DNA of 64,000 nucleotides from Neobacillus sp. PS3-12 (GTDB lineage Bacteria; Bacillota; Bacilli; Bacillales; Cytobacillaceae), in the NCBI RefSeq assembly GCF_030915385.1, contig NZ_CP133268.1, positions 3,012,001 to 3,076,000 of the forward strand, given 5' to 3'. This document shows positions 9,481 through 19,266 of this stretch, piece by piece; positions within the stretch are counted from its first letter, which is position 1, and each line of letters opens with the position of its first letter. The position numbers and the translations under genes are program-made. Below the pieces are notes generated by a model. That model was not told where the DNA came from. It searched no databases and saw only the letters and a list, made by a program, of their open reading frames with translations.

Positions 9481-10506
9481 ATGTCTAAAAATACAAAAAA
9501 AGTATTTGATATACCGTTTTCCGTCTTAGATCTTTCACCGATTGCTGTTGGAAGTACTCCAGCTGATGCTTTTCGCCATACACTGGAACTTGCACAGCTT
9601 GCTGAAAAATTAGGATATAAACGTTACTGGCTGGCTGAACATCATAATATGCCGTTTATTGCAAGCTCTGCCACTTCGGTAGTGATCGGACATGTAGCAG
9701 CTGGCACATCAAAAATTCGGGTAGGATCGGGTGGAATTATGTTGCCAAATCACGCTCCACTTGTTATCGCAGAGCAATTTGGGACACTTGAATCTTTATA
9801 TCCAGGACGAATTGACCTCGGAATTGGCCGAGCACCTGGTACAGATCAACTGACTGCCCGTGCTCTGAGACGTGACTTGAGAAGTACTGGTGATGACTTC
9901 CCAGAACAATTAGCAGAATTGCGCAGCTATTTTAATCCTGATTTAGCACCGGGAAATCAACACGTTAAAGCAGTTCCTGGTGAAGGATTGAATATTCCAA
10001 TATGGTTGTTAGGTTCGAGTGGTTTTAGTGCCAAACTTGCCGGAGAGCTTGGTTTGCCATTTGCCTTTGCTGGCCATTTTTCACCGCGTAATACGCTGCC
10101 TGCTCTTGAGTTATATCGTCGTGCCTTTAAGCCTTCTGAAGTATTGGATAAACCCTATGCAATGGTCGGTCTAAATATCATTGCAGCTGAAACGGATAAA
10201 CAGGCACGGCGTTTAGCGACTACTTTACAACAGCAGTTTTTGAATTTAAGACGTGGTAACGAAGCCCCGTTGCAGCCGCCGGTTGACGACATTAGTGAAG
10301 TGGCGAGCAAATACGAAATGGAAGCATTACAGGAACAGTTAAGCTCATCTATCGTTGGCTCCCCACAGACAGTGAAACAAAAGCTGCAGAAATTTTTAGA
10401 GGAAAGCCAGGCTGATGAAATCATGGCCATAGCCCAAGTTTTTGACCAAAAGGCCCGTCTCTACTCTTATGAAATTTTGGCGGAAATTACGACCAGTGGA
10501 AGTTAA
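9481..10506 (+). CDS. LLM-class flavin-dependent oxidoreductase
   Basis: Full-length 341 residues: [12 protein letters not shown] at the N-terminus, [61 protein letters not shown], and a C-terminal [12 protein letters not shown]. This is the bacterial luciferase-like TIM barrel that uses reduced FMN. It follows trxA closely and precedes an SDR gene. It is paralogous to the partial gene at 2-967 and the remnant at 28679-29181. The natural substrate is unknown. Confidence 0.88.
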   Translation: MSKNTKKVFDIPFSVLDLSPIAVGSTPADAFRHTLELAQLAEKLGYKRYWLAEHHNMPFIASSATSVVIGHVAAGTSKIRVGSGGIMLPNHAPLVIAEQFGTLESLYPGRIDLGIGRAPGTDQLTARALRRDLRSTGDDFPEQLAELRSYFNPDLAPGNQHVKAVPGEGLNIPIWLLGSSGFSAKLAGELGLPFAFAGHFSPRNTLPALELYRRAFKPSEVLDKPYAMVGLNIIAAETDKQARRLATTLQQQFLNLRRGNEAPLQPPVDDISEVASKYEMEALQEQLSSSIVGSPQTVKQKLQKFLEESQADEIMAIAQVFDQKARLYSYEILAEITTSGS

Positions 10507-10633
10507 GAATACGTTTTTAACGGTACAAGAATTTTTTAAGTAATGGCAAAAAGATTGCTACACTTGCTAAAGTTGAATGGAATAAAGTTTTCAGGTACAA
10601 CCTAAAAACAATTTTTTAAGGAGTGTTCTTACA

Positions 10634-11350
10634 ATGCCATTAAAAGGAAAACGTGTTGTCGTAATAGGAGGTACTTCTGGTATCGGATTATCTGCGGCAA
10701 AGGCATTTCTTGATGAATTGGCTCAAGTCATTATTGCGAGCCGTTCTGAGGCAAAATTATCTGAGGCAAAGAAAGTGCTTGGTGGTAATGTAGAAGCATA
10801 CAATATTGATTTTCGCAGTGAAGAATAATTAGCTGACTTTTTTAAAATGGTAGGTAAATTTGATCACCTTGTCGTTACCGCAGGTGAAGGCTCAATGGGT
10901 CATTTTAGTGACTTACCTGTTGCAGATGTTAGAGAAGCGTTTGATAGTAAGTTTTGGGGACAATACTTATCGGTTCGCGCTGCTATTCCGTACTTAAATG
11001 ATAACAGTTCAATCACATTGACCTCAGGTGTTTATGGGGTCCGTCCACCACAGGGGGCAACTACTCTTGCTTCGATAAATTCAGCGATCGATGGATTGGT
11101 TAGAGGGCTTTCAGTAGATTTGGCCCCTATACGAGTAAATGTTGTTTCACCTGGTATCGTAGACACCCCACTCTACGGAGGTATGTCTGATGAGCAACGA
11201 CAAAATTTATACAGCAGCATTGCACAACATTTGCCTGTTAAACACGTTGCACAGCCGGAAGACATAGCTGAAGCATACGTGTACTTAGCGAAAAATGGAT
11301 TTACAACTGGTACTGTACTTCTAATTGAGGGCGGGGCCCACTTGGTATAA
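10634..11350 (+). pseudogene. SDR oxidoreductase with one in-frame stop
   Basis: Apart from a single TAA at 10826-10828 the frame is an intact 238-codon short-chain dehydrogenase: cofactor motif GGTSGIGLSAAKAF, LVVTAGEG, and RVNVVSPGIVDTPLYGG. After the stop the frame resumes LADFFKMVGKFDHL with no shift, so one substitution (for example CAA to TAA) explains it. The usual catalytic YxxxK is replaced by a TLASINSAID segment, placing it in an atypical SDR subgroup. GGAGTG precedes the ATG. It would belong to the trxA-LLM-SDR run and is duplicated in part at 7971-8195. Confidence 0.8.
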
Positions 11351-11377
11351 AAGAAAGTTATAATAATTATTTTATTG

Positions 11378-11409
11378 AGGCTATACTAAAAGAATGGTAT
11401 AGCCTTTTT
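11378..11409 (+). terminator. terminator of trxA-LLM-SDR run
   Basis: AGGCTATAC (11378-11386) pairs with GTATAGCCT (11397-11405), followed directly by TTTTTC. Confidence 0.8.
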
Positions 11410-11468
11410 CTTATTCCATTAATAATAATCCAATGTACTTGATATAATAGTAAGGCGTTAATGTTCTT

Positions 11469-11706
11469 GGACAAATCCAATATATCTCACCATCTTGTAA
11501 AAGTGTTTTAGGGTTTTCTCCTGATGAATTCAATGACAAACACTTCTCGATTCTATTTCATAAAGATGATATAGAAGAGGCTCTTCAAGACTTTAAATGG
11601 GTTTTATTGGAGCGACGAAGTGGGAGAAGCACTTATTGTCTCAAAAAAAAGATGGCTCCTTTTATTGGGTAGAAGTTCTTTGCAAACCAGTCATGGACCC
11701 AGTTTT
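11469..11706 (+). pseudogene. PAS-domain fragment
   Basis: GQIQYISPSCKSVLGFSPDE and FSILFHKDDIEEALQDF, then after a one-base shift in an A-run near 11645 KKDGSFYWVEVLCKPV, form a recognisable PAS fold piece. No kinase, GGDEF or start codon is attached. It is a remnant of a sensory protein. Confidence 0.6.
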
Positions 11707-12136
11707 TTTGTTCTAATAATGATAGGAGTTTATGATGTAGCTTCATTTAAGTTTTAAGTAGCTTTTAATCCTTAATATTTAAATAATACTAGATGGTCCT
11801 ATTAAGGATTCAAGTGGTATTCCTAATATTATAAGAGAGATTTTGGAGAAACCCGTATTTCTTAATTTAGCGAAAGCTTGAAATAATACTGGAAAATCTC
11901 TATCATCTTTTAGTTTTCTAACCTCATCTTTATATACATGTAGCAGCTGTTTTCCGAAAAGGAAAGGGGGGCAAAGACTATTTATAATGGGAATAAAAAA
12001 TTTTTTTATATGCACTGAAGCAAGTTTTGGGAAGATTAGGTTAAGTCTTTATTTTTTCAACAAAAGGGCCATATAGTGGAATAAATGGTTTAAAGAAAAA
12101 CACCATGTTCGGTTGCTTTTCTTTATCGAACTGCTT
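11707..12136. other. intergenic, nothing convincing
   Basis: A minus-strand open frame at 11779-12015 has no RBS, family motif or support. No promoter or RNA structure stood out. Confidence 0.4.
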
Positions 12137-12730
12137 TCATTTTTTAAAATTTAGGATCTGGAGAATTGATTCGTAACATACAGTTCGATAATAATTATGT
12201 AAGCTATCATCATCCCTCATTAACCACTGAATTAAGCTACCATCAATCATACACCGAATACTAATGGCAGATTGCTCGATATTATCTACTTTAAACACAT
12301 TCTCTTCGATTCCTAGTGTGATAATATTTTTACCGATAGACCAACAGTTTTCGTAAAATTGTTGGTTAACTTCTTTATACCGATTATTATTTTTCACCTG
12401 TGCTAAAAAGTCTAAGTATACACGATAAAAAATTTTATTTTCTTTAGGACTGATGAAGACCTGATTTATATATGCTTCTAGCTTTTCAATTGCTGTTTCC
12501 TTTTCATCAATAGATTTAGCTTCTTTTTCATAAATTCTTGTCGTAATCCATTCAAATAAGTGAGCAAATACATCTGCTTTATTTTCAAAATAATAGTTTG
12601 TTACTCCTTTACTTACCTCTGCATAATCTGCAATATCCTGCAATGTCACAGATTCATAACCTTTTTCAGATGCAGCTTGAAAGGCAGCTTTTAATATTTG
12701 TTTGCGTCTTTGTTCAGCTTTTTTAACCAT
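12137..12730 (-). CDS. TetR-family repressor
   Basis: The 197 residues carry an N-terminal HTH typical of TetR (RRKQILKAAFQAASEKGYES, DIADYAEVSKGVTNYYFENK) and a helical ligand-binding region resembling the BetI-like C-terminal group. It is divergent from the yhfP-like gene, with a long inverted repeat in the intergenic DNA, so it probably represses that gene and itself. Confidence 0.88.
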   Translation of the reverse strand: MVKKAEQRRKQILKAAFQAASEKGYESVTLQDIADYAEVSKGVTNYYFENKADVFAHLFEWITTRIYEKEAKSIDEKETAIEKLEAYINQVFISPKENKIFYRVYLDFLAQVKNNNRYKEVNQQFYENCWSIGKNIITLGIEENVFKVDNIEQSAISIRCMIDGSLIQWLMRDDDSLHNYYRTVCYESILQILNFKK

Positions 12731-12793
12731 TCAATCGAACCTCCATTTGAAACCTAAAAATATTATACAAAATATTATCAACTTGTACGAGTA

Positions 12794-12839
12794 ATTTTAT
12801 ACTGACCGGATAAAATATATTGACCAGTCAGTATAAAAT
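12794..12839. promoter_or_regulatory. TetR operator region
   Basis: ATTTTATACTGAC (12794-12806) is perfectly repeated in inverted orientation as GTCAGTATAAAAT (12827-12839). The right arm also contains the compact palindrome TGACCAGTCA (12821-12830), similar to common TetR sites. It lies between the divergent tetR and yhfP-like genes. Confidence 0.6.
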
Positions 12840-12898
12840 GCATTACGATAAATTTAGATTTAAGATTAAATAACTAGTTTGAAAGGGGAAATCTTTAG

Positions 12899-13893
12899 AT
12901 GCCAAAGGAATTTAGCGCTCTTGTCGTAAATAAAACGGAGGAAGATTTTTCAGTAAATATTGAATCATTATCTTTTAATGACTTACCAGATGGAGATGTG
13001 ACGATACGAGTTCATTACTCAAGTGTAAATTATAAAGATGGTTTAGCAAGTATTCCAAACGGAAAGATTGTTCAAAAATACCCCTTTGTTCCCGGAATTG
13101 ACCTTGCAGGAACGGTTACTTCATCAAACGATTCTCGCTATAAAGAGGGTGACAAGGTTATTGTGACAAGCTATGAATTAGGTGTTTCTCATTATGGCGG
13201 ATACAGTGAATATGCAAGAGTTCCGGGGATTGGGTAGTACCTCTGCCAGATAATTTGACATTAAAAGAAGCAATGATCTTTGGGACTGCGGGCTTTACAG
13301 CAGCTCTTTCAATTCATCAATTAGAAAAAAATGGACTAACGCCAGAAAAAGGTCCTATTTTAGTAACTGGGGCAACTGGTGGCGTAGGGAGTATGGCAGT
13401 TTTAATGCTTTCCAAACGAAATTATCAGGTAACAGCAAGTACAGGAAAAGAATCCGAATATGACTACTTAAAGAAATTAGGAGCAAAAGAAGTTATTTCG
13501 CGCGAAGATGTTACACCAGAAAAAATTCGTCCTCTAGGAAAGGAGCGCTGGGCAGGTGCAGTTGACCCGGTAGGTGGTAAGACATTAGCATCTATTTTAT
13601 GCAACACTAAATATGGAGGATCCGTTGCTGTAAGTGGATTAACTGGAGGAGCAGAAGTGCCAACAACCGTTTTTCCTTTTATCCTTAGAGGTGTCAATTT
13701 ATTAGGAATAGATTCGGTTTATTGTCCAAAAGATTTAAGAGAAACTTTATGGAACAGAATGGCAACTGACTTAAAGCCAGAAGGTTTAGGGACAATAATA
13801 AATGAAGTATCATTAAGAGAGTTACCCCAAACTTTACCTGACATCTTACAAGGTAAAGTAAGAGGCAGAACAGTTGTGAACATACTGGTTTAA
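12899..13893 (+). pseudogene. yhfP: YhfP/AcuI-type quinone oxidoreductase, one frameshift
   Basis: Two adjoining frames make one MDR protein of about 331 residues: SSVNYKDGLASIPNGKIVQK and FVPGIDLAGTV in the first, then TGATGGVGSMAVLMLSKRNY and GIDSVYCPKDLRETLW in the second. This matches B. subtilis YhfP and acrylyl-CoA reductase AcuI (NADPH-dependent reduction of acrylyl-CoA or small enones). A one-base loss at CCGGGG (13223-13228) turns VPGDWVVPLP into VPGIG-stop. Everything else looks intact, so this may be a recent lesion or a read error. The divergent TetR is the likely repressor. Confidence 0.85.
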
Positions 13894-14027
13894 AGTAAAA
13901 TAACTTTTCAGTATCCTCTTGCAATAATAGTAGAATTTATTTTCTTATTCAATTAGAGAGCGCTTATCTTGAATAAAGTATAAGTAATGATCATCAACAA
14001 TCGGAGTGCGTTTATAGGGTAATGAAG

Positions 14028-14072
14028 AAATCCTAATTTCTCAATTTTAATGCTGAGAAATTGGGATTTTTA
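14028..14072 (+). terminator. long hairpin terminator
   Basis: AAATCCTAATTTCTCA (14028-14043) pairs with TGAGAAATTGGGATTT (14054-14069) with one mismatch, followed by TTTAT. Confidence 0.6.
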
Positions 14073-14776
14073 TATTGGAATTTCCTTAACGTTGTAAATT
14101 CGCCTTTTTTTACATTACCAATATTAACCCTTGTTTTGTTAACATTTTCGATTATTTACAGGAATAACACAGCAATTTCAACTATAAGAAAGTTGAAATT
14201 CGTCAACCGTCGACAGTTGACGAATGACGAATACCGTCGATGGCAGGCTGTTATCGCTCGCCGTAGAGGACAGAAAGTTGGATGGGCTAGTTTCTATAGA
14301 CATTCGAAGTAGAGCAATCTGGGTAAACCGTAGCAGAAGTGCATAATGAATACCCGCTAATTCAAAAACAATCAGGTTATAGCGAAAGGCTATTGGAAAG
14401 AAAAATTCAATGGTCGCGTTAAAAGAATTTAAAGTTGATCGTCAAACCTCAGTTTGAACAACCAAGTAATACATTGAAAAAGCTGAAAAATATTCAAAGT
14501 ATTTGGTATCCATTTTTAGAATCACAAAGGCAGTATCTAAAAAGCAAAATTTTGGTTATAAAAAAGTGCAGCTTTGTTAATGGCTGCACATTTTTTAAGG
14601 GTTACATATCAACTTATTCGCCAAGCAGGGATCAAGCCTTTTGGGGTTTATGTACCACCAAAAGAAGATTGGATTCATTTAGAGAGTGGAAAATCCACCA
14701 CTTTAAATTGTATGTAACGATACTTGAATAAAAGAAAGTTAGGTTGCAACCTTTTTTTATTGAGCAAATGGACAGT
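14073..14776. other. unassigned stretch with decayed coding traces
   Basis: It contains a perfect 10-bp inverted repeat ATTCGTCAAC/GTTGACGAAT (14198-14207, 14216-14225), a short frame ending RRGQKVGWASFYRHSK (to 14312), a trace LIRQAGIKPFGVYVPP near 14612-14660, and a small GGTTGCAACC hairpin with a T-run at 14740-14757. None could be assigned; it looks like degraded genes. Confidence 0.3.
14566..14596 (+). terminator. terminator inside unassigned stretch
   Basis: GTGCAGC (14566-14572) and GCTGCAC (14583-14589) followed by ATTTTTT. It marks the end of some former plus-strand transcript. Confidence 0.6.
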
Positions 14777-14977
14777 TTAATATTTGGACTGGATTTTTAT
14801 GGTGAATTGTATATTAAATGTTTGTTTAATAAAAGGTGATTCTTCACGTTCGATTAGACCTAGCATAGTTTTACTAACTCCTATCAGCTCGGCAAAGGCT
14901 GTTAATGTGGAAATATTGTTAAAAAATAGGTTGAATTTTCTAATTTTTACGAATATAATAAATCTAGTGAATGACAT
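14777..14977 (-). pseudogene. XRE-type HTH remnant
   Basis: The minus frame includes AFAELIGVSKTMLGLIEREE, the recognition-helix region of an XRE/cupin-type regulator. The N-terminal and cupin parts are missing. Its start overlaps the 19-bp palindrome in front of iclR. Confidence 0.5.
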
Positions 14978-14983
14978 TCACTA
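14931..14983 (+). promoter_or_regulatory. iclR promoter with IclR operator copy 1
   Basis: TTGAAT (14931-14936), a 17-nt spacer and TATAAT (14954-14959) form a sigma-A promoter. The palindrome TAGTGAATGACATTCACTA (14965-14983) lies over the expected start site, implying autorepression. The same palindrome recurs at 17554 and 23801. Confidence 0.7.
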
Positions 14984-15043
14984 AAAATAAGATAGATTTT
15001 TGTTGTTACATTCTCAATATAGTAAAGAGAGGTGAAAAAACAA

Positions 15044-15847
15044 TTGGAAACTAAAAAAGGTAGTTCAACTTCATATGGAAACGTTGCCCATGCTTTAGAT
15101 ATTTTACTAGCTTTTAAAACGAAAAGGGGATTTACTCTAGCTGAGATGTCCGAAACATTAAATATAAGAAAAAGTTATTTATTGAAAATCCTGGATAATC
15201 TGCAAGAAAAACGATTTATTATGCAGGATTCCGAAACGGGAAAATACCAACTAGGTCTGGCTTGTTTAGAATTGGGAAATGCGTTTGAAAAGCGTTTGGA
15301 TATCCGAAAAGTGGCCAGTCCTTCACTTGTAGAATTATCGACTGCCACGAATGAACTTGTACACTTAGGTGTGATGGATGCTAATGTAGTCGTTTTATTA
15401 GAACGGGTTTCGGTGAATGATTCAAACTTGGGCTTACAGTTTCACTTATCATTAACCTCTCCTCTATATTCAACGGCACTAGGGAAGGTGTTACTGGCCT
15501 TTAGTGAAGAAGGCAAAGTGAATCAATATCTTTCTACAACGAACCTGGTGCCATGTACAATGCACACAACAGTCGATCCTGAAATTTTCCGTCTCGAATT
15601 AACACAAATTCGAAAGGATGGCTACTATCTATCATATGAAACCTTTGAAAGTGGAATTTCCTGCGTTTCCGCTCCTGTATTTGCAAAAAATGGAATAATC
15701 AGGGCTGCTATTAGCATTTGTGCACCTACAATTCGAATTATGTCCAAAAAAGATGAGTTAGTAAAACTTTTACTCGATACAACTTCCAAGGTATCCGAGA
15801 AATTAGGATATGACTCTCAATTATTAAAGGTGGCCTATAATAATTGA
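15044..15847 (+). CDS. IclR-family regulator
   Basis: The N-terminal winged helix (VAHALDILLAFKTKRGFTLA, TLNIRKSYLLKILDNL) is followed by an effector-binding domain (LVHLGVMDANVVVLLERVS, YSTALGKVLLAF, SYETFESGISCVSAPVF). TTG 15044 is preferred because the Shine-Dalgarno AGAGAGGTG contains the alternative GTG at 15032. It heads the catabolic block at 16-28 kb. Its own promoter and those of both amidohydrolases carry the same 19-bp palindrome, so it is the probable local regulator. The ligand is unknown, likely an organic acid of the pathway. Confidence 0.9.
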   Translation: METKKGSSTSYGNVAHALDILLAFKTKRGFTLAEMSETLNIRKSYLLKILDNLQEKRFIMQDSETGKYQLGLACLELGNAFEKRLDIRKVASPSLVELSTATNELVHLGVMDANVVVLLERVSVNDSNLGLQFHLSLTSPLYSTALGKVLLAFSEEGKVNQYLSTTNLVPCTMHTTVDPEIFRLELTQIRKDGYYLSYETFESGISCVSAPVFAKNGIIRAAISICAPTIRIMSKKDELVKLLLDTTSKVSEKLGYDSQLLKVAYNN

Positions 15848-16194
15848 TCGCAGTAAAAAGGGTGGCTTTTTGCGTTTAATGTACCATAGCAAAGGCCGCC
15901 TGGCAATCTTTCAAAACAATGAAAACGCTTTATATTAAGTGCATCATCATGATATTCCTCTTGAGTTTAAAATGAGAATGCTATTTCTTAATCATGTATA
16001 GCAGCAGCTATTGTAATGTAATTTCGTTTTGATTTATCTTTCCTTCTATGAATTACTAACATGATCAAAAAATTGCAATGACACTTGTATTCTTGTTTAC
16101 AACATGAATTGACCTCCTAAAAGTAGTAGATTAACAGATTACCTTACATTCAAAATTATTATTAAAAAGAAAATTTATTGAGAGGAAGTGTAAT
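15848..16194 (+). promoter_or_regulatory. leader region of MHS transporter, possible cre site
   Basis: No gene is seen. TGAAAACGCTTTAT (15920-15933) fits the CcpA cre consensus except for one position, so carbon catabolite control of the transporter is possible. No IclR palindrome was found here. Confidence 0.35.
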
Positions 16195-17508
16195 ATGTCT
16201 CAACAAGCTCAAGTAAGAACTGTAGTCCAACATGAAGTTTCAAAGAAAGTTACAAACAGGGCATTATTAGCAAGTATGATCGGGAGCTCAATTGAGTGGT
16301 TCGATTTCTTTCTTTATGGATCATTGGCAGCATTAGTGTTTAATAAACTGTTTTTTCCGACTCATGATCCGGTAGTTGGCTTACTGCTTTCATATCTATC
16401 ATTTGGACTTTCCTTTTTCATTCGTCCTTTAGGCGGAGTCATTTTCAGCCATATTGGCGATAAGATTGGAAGAAAGAGAACATTGGTGTTGACATTATCC
16501 CTGATGGGTGGAGCAACTTTTCTAATAGGCTTATTGCCTGATTATAATGCCATTGGAATATGGGCACCTATTTTACTAATCACGATGCGCTTGCTCCAAG
16601 GTCTTGGCATCGGTGGGGAGTGGGGTGGCTCCGTACTATTAGCAGTAGAATATTCAAATCCAAAAAACCGTGGCTTTTTTGGTAGTATTCCCCAGTTGGG
16701 TGTACCAGTCGGAATGGTGCTCGGAACGGTTGCCATTTCATTAATCAATAATTTACCAGAATCACAATTTCTATCATTTGGCTGGCGCATACCTTTTATT
16801 CTAAGCGCTGTGCTGATTATATTCGGTCTTTGGATACGAAGTGGCATAGAAGAAACACCGGCCTTCAAAGAAGCAAAAGAAACTGGTAACATCGCCAAGG
16901 TTCCGCTTGTTGAAACCTTCCGTCATCACTGGAAATCTGTGTTAATCGCTGCATGTGCTAAATTCGTTGAAACAGGACCATATTACATCTTTGCAACATT
17001 TTTAATCGCGTACGCGACGAACTATCTTGGTTATAAAACTTCTACTGTGCTTAATGCAGTCACAATTGCTAATGTCGTAACCATTATCATGATCCCAACG
17101 ATGGGGAAACTGTCTGATAAAGTTGGCAGAAAGCCTTTATACATAGGCGGAACAATTGGAACGATTTTGTTTGCTTACCCTTATTTTTATCTGTTATCGC
17201 TAAAATCAGATCTTTGGTTAACAATAGCGACCATTATAGCAGTCGGAATTATCTGGGCACCAATAGAGGCCGTAATGGGAACTATGTTCTCAGAAATCTT
17301 TAGCACGAATATCCGTTATACAGGTATTTCAGTAGGAAATCAAATAGGTGCTGCTGTATTCGGAGGTACAGCACCGATGGTCGCTCTTGCATTGCTTAGT
17401 GCTTTTCATAACTCATGGGTACCTGTGGCTAGCTATATTGTCCTTGCAGGCACAATTTCTCTTATTGCCCTAGTGGCAATAAAAGAAAAGAGAAATGATG
17501 AATTATAG
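16195..17508 (+). CDS. MHS-type MFS transporter (metabolite:H+ symporter)
   Basis: The 437 residues have 12 predicted membrane segments. SSIEWFDFFLYGSLAALVFN, IGDKIGRKRTLVLTLSLMGG, LLQGLGIGGEWGGSVLLAVE and KLSDKVGRKPLYIGGTIG are typical of the ShiA/ProP/PcaT group, which imports organic or aromatic acids with protons. Strong RBS (GAGAGGAAG). Between iclR and an amidohydrolase/Rieske pair, it probably imports the pathway substrate. It is a close paralogue of 25790-27130. Confidence 0.88.
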   Translation: MSQQAQVRTVVQHEVSKKVTNRALLASMIGSSIEWFDFFLYGSLAALVFNKLFFPTHDPVVGLLLSYLSFGLSFFIRPLGGVIFSHIGDKIGRKRTLVLTLSLMGGATFLIGLLPDYNAIGIWAPILLITMRLLQGLGIGGEWGGSVLLAVEYSNPKNRGFFGSIPQLGVPVGMVLGTVAISLINNLPESQFLSFGWRIPFILSAVLIIFGLWIRSGIEETPAFKEAKETGNIAKVPLVETFRHHWKSVLIAACAKFVETGPYYIFATFLIAYATNYLGYKTSTVLNAVTIANVVTIIMIPTMGKLSDKVGRKPLYIGGTIGTILFAYPYFYLLSLKSDLWLTIATIIAVGIIWAPIEAVMGTMFSEIFSTNIRYTGISVGNQIGAAVFGGTAPMVALALLSAFHNSWVPVASYIVLAGTISLIALVAIKEKRNDEL

Positions 17509-17553
17509 GTAATGAGATTGAAAAATTGAAAGATTTTTTATGCGTAATTTTTT

Positions 17554-17572
17554 TAGTGAATTTCATTCACTA
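17554..17572. promoter_or_regulatory. IclR operator copy 2
   Basis: TAGTGAATTTCATTCACTA, 19 nt, differs from the iclR copy only in its centre. It lies about 125 nt before the first amidohydrolase gene. Confidence 0.7.
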
Positions 17573-17696
17573 AAGTAAAAAAGGGAATTGATAGTTTCTG
17601 CTAAGAAGTTGTCAATTCCAAAAAATACTGAGTTGCCAGATTAATAGACGGACGAAATATGGTAAATCTAAAAGAATCAAAATTGGAGTGAAATAC

Positions 17697-18803
17697 ATGG
17701 AAACTGCTGTACAAAGAGCATCATCAAAACCCAGTACTGGTTATGGAATAATTGATTGTGATGTACATCAACATTTAAATAGTTACGAGGAGTTAAAACC
17801 ATATATGCCTAGAGTATGGTGGGATCGACTTAAAGAATATAATGGAACGTTTCCCTCTCTCGTTTGGCGTTCTATTCCATTAACTCGTCGAGATGCATCA
17901 CCAGAAGAGGGGAAAATCCCAGGTTCTGACCCTGAATTTGCAAAAAAGCACTTTTTAGACAAACATAACATAAGTAAGGCGATTCTAACAGGAAGTTTAC
18001 TTACCCTCTCTACTCATCCTAATCCTGATTACGCCGCTGCTATTGCAACTGCATTTAATGATTACACCTTTGACAAATGGATTTCCAGTGATGACAGATG
18101 GCGGGCATCCATTGTTGTTGCAACTCAAGATCCGCTATTGGCGGCAAAAGAAATAGATCGTCTGGGCTCTCATCCTAAAGCTTGTCAAGTGGTAGTTACG
18201 CCATCATCCAGTCAGCCATATGGACAAAGATGGTTCTATCCAATTTTTGAGGCATGCGTTCGAAATAATTTACCGATTGCTCTTCACAGTGGAGGGGAGG
18301 GAGAGGGAATAAACACTCCTCCAATCTCAGCTGTAGGACAACCAACAACAAACTTAGAGCGCCATAATATTTTACCAATACACCAAATGTCACAGCTAAA
18401 TAGTATTGTTTGCGAAGGTGTCTTTGAAAGGTTTCCAACGCTCAAAGTGGTATGTGTAGAAGGTGGTTTAGCATGGTTGCCACATTTAATGTGGAGGATG
18501 GATAAGAACTATATTGCGATGAGAAAAGAAGTACCTTGGTTAAAGCGTAAACCAAGTGAATATATCATTGATCATTATCGTTTTACTACACAACCAATTG
18601 AAGAACCTGAAAACTTTGATGAGATGATCCAAATGCTTAAATTTATGAAAGCAGAAAAAACAGTCTTATTTGCATCAGATTATCCACATTGGGATTTTGA
18701 TGACCCAAAATTTGTACTTCATAAACTACCAGAAGAGATGCGAAGACGCGTAGCCTATGAAAACGCAGCTGAGTTGTATCAATTGAATGACATTCATAGT
18801 TAA
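17697..18803 (+). CDS. amidohydrolase-2 family metal-dependent hydrolase/decarboxylase
   Basis: The 368 residues form a TIM barrel of PF04909. Metal-ligand motifs are DCDVHQHL near the N-terminus, IALHSGGEG in the middle and LFASDYPHWDFDD near the end, with the Asp of SDYPHWD as probable catalytic acid. The family includes ACMSD-type and resorcylate-type decarboxylases and lactone hydrolases; the substrate is unknown. ATG 17697 is chosen over GTG 17688, which overlaps the GGAGTG RBS. It is followed after 14 nt by a Rieske gene, a pairing repeated at 24165-25666. Confidence 0.85.
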   Translation: METAVQRASSKPSTGYGIIDCDVHQHLNSYEELKPYMPRVWWDRLKEYNGTFPSLVWRSIPLTRRDASPEEGKIPGSDPEFAKKHFLDKHNISKAILTGSLLTLSTHPNPDYAAAIATAFNDYTFDKWISSDDRWRASIVVATQDPLLAAKEIDRLGSHPKACQVVVTPSSSQPYGQRWFYPIFEACVRNNLPIALHSGGEGEGINTPPISAVGQPTTNLERHNILPIHQMSQLNSIVCEGVFERFPTLKVVCVEGGLAWLPHLMWRMDKNYIAMRKEVPWLKRKPSEYIIDHYRFTTQPIEEPENFDEMIQMLKFMKAEKTVLFASDYPHWDFDDPKFVLHKLPEEMRRRVAYENAAELYQLNDIHS

Positions 18804-18817
18804 AGAGGAGGATAGAT

Positions 18818-19192
18818 ATGAAGGAAGTTCTAAAAAAAGAAAAACCTAAATACGAGGTAGCAGAGGTCGGAGAGATAGAAGTTGGCTGTTGCAAAATTGT
18901 CACAGTGAATGGACGTAGCATTGGTATATATAATGACGGCAAGAAATTTTACGCTATTCGTAATGTATGCCCCCATGAACAGGCCGAATTGTGCAAAGGT
19001 ACATTTTCAGGAACAACTATGCCCTCAAAACCACATGAATATATTTACGGTATGGAAGGTGAAGTGCTACTTTGTCCTTGGCATGGTTGGGAGTTCAATA
19101 TTAATAATGGCGAGTGCATAGGGGATCCAAAATACAAGGTCAAAACATATGAAGTATCTGTTGAAAACAACAGAGTTATGGTACAAATCTAG
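18818..19192 (+). CDS. Rieske [2Fe-2S] ferredoxin-like protein
   Basis: The 124-residue soluble single-domain Rieske protein binds its cluster through VCPHEQAELC (Cys, His) and CPWHGWEFN (Cys, His). Between the two loops lies an insertion of about 25 residues with a KPHEYIYGMEGE segment, longer than in standard dioxygenase ferredoxins and also present in the paralogue at 25295. It could donate electrons to an oxygenase, but no oxygenase is encoded nearby. The fixed pairing with the amidohydrolase suggests the two act together. Confidence 0.88.
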   Translation: MKEVLKKEKPKYEVAEVGEIEVGCCKIVTVNGRSIGIYNDGKKFYAIRNVCPHEQAELCKGTFSGTTMPSKPHEYIYGMEGEVLLCPWHGWEFNINNGECIGDPKYKVKTYEVSVENNRVMVQI

Positions 19193-19266
19193 GTTAAATT
19201 AAATCGTTTTTTATTTAAAAAAATCATAAATCCAAAGAGGTTACTGTAGAAAGGAAGTTATCAGCC

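Noticed and set aside
14061..14312. 83-residue open frame
   Set aside because: It starts inside a terminator hairpin, has no RBS and no family match.
15920..15933. CcpA cre site as a firm feature
   Set aside because: One consensus position is violated and nothing else supports it; mentioned only as possible.
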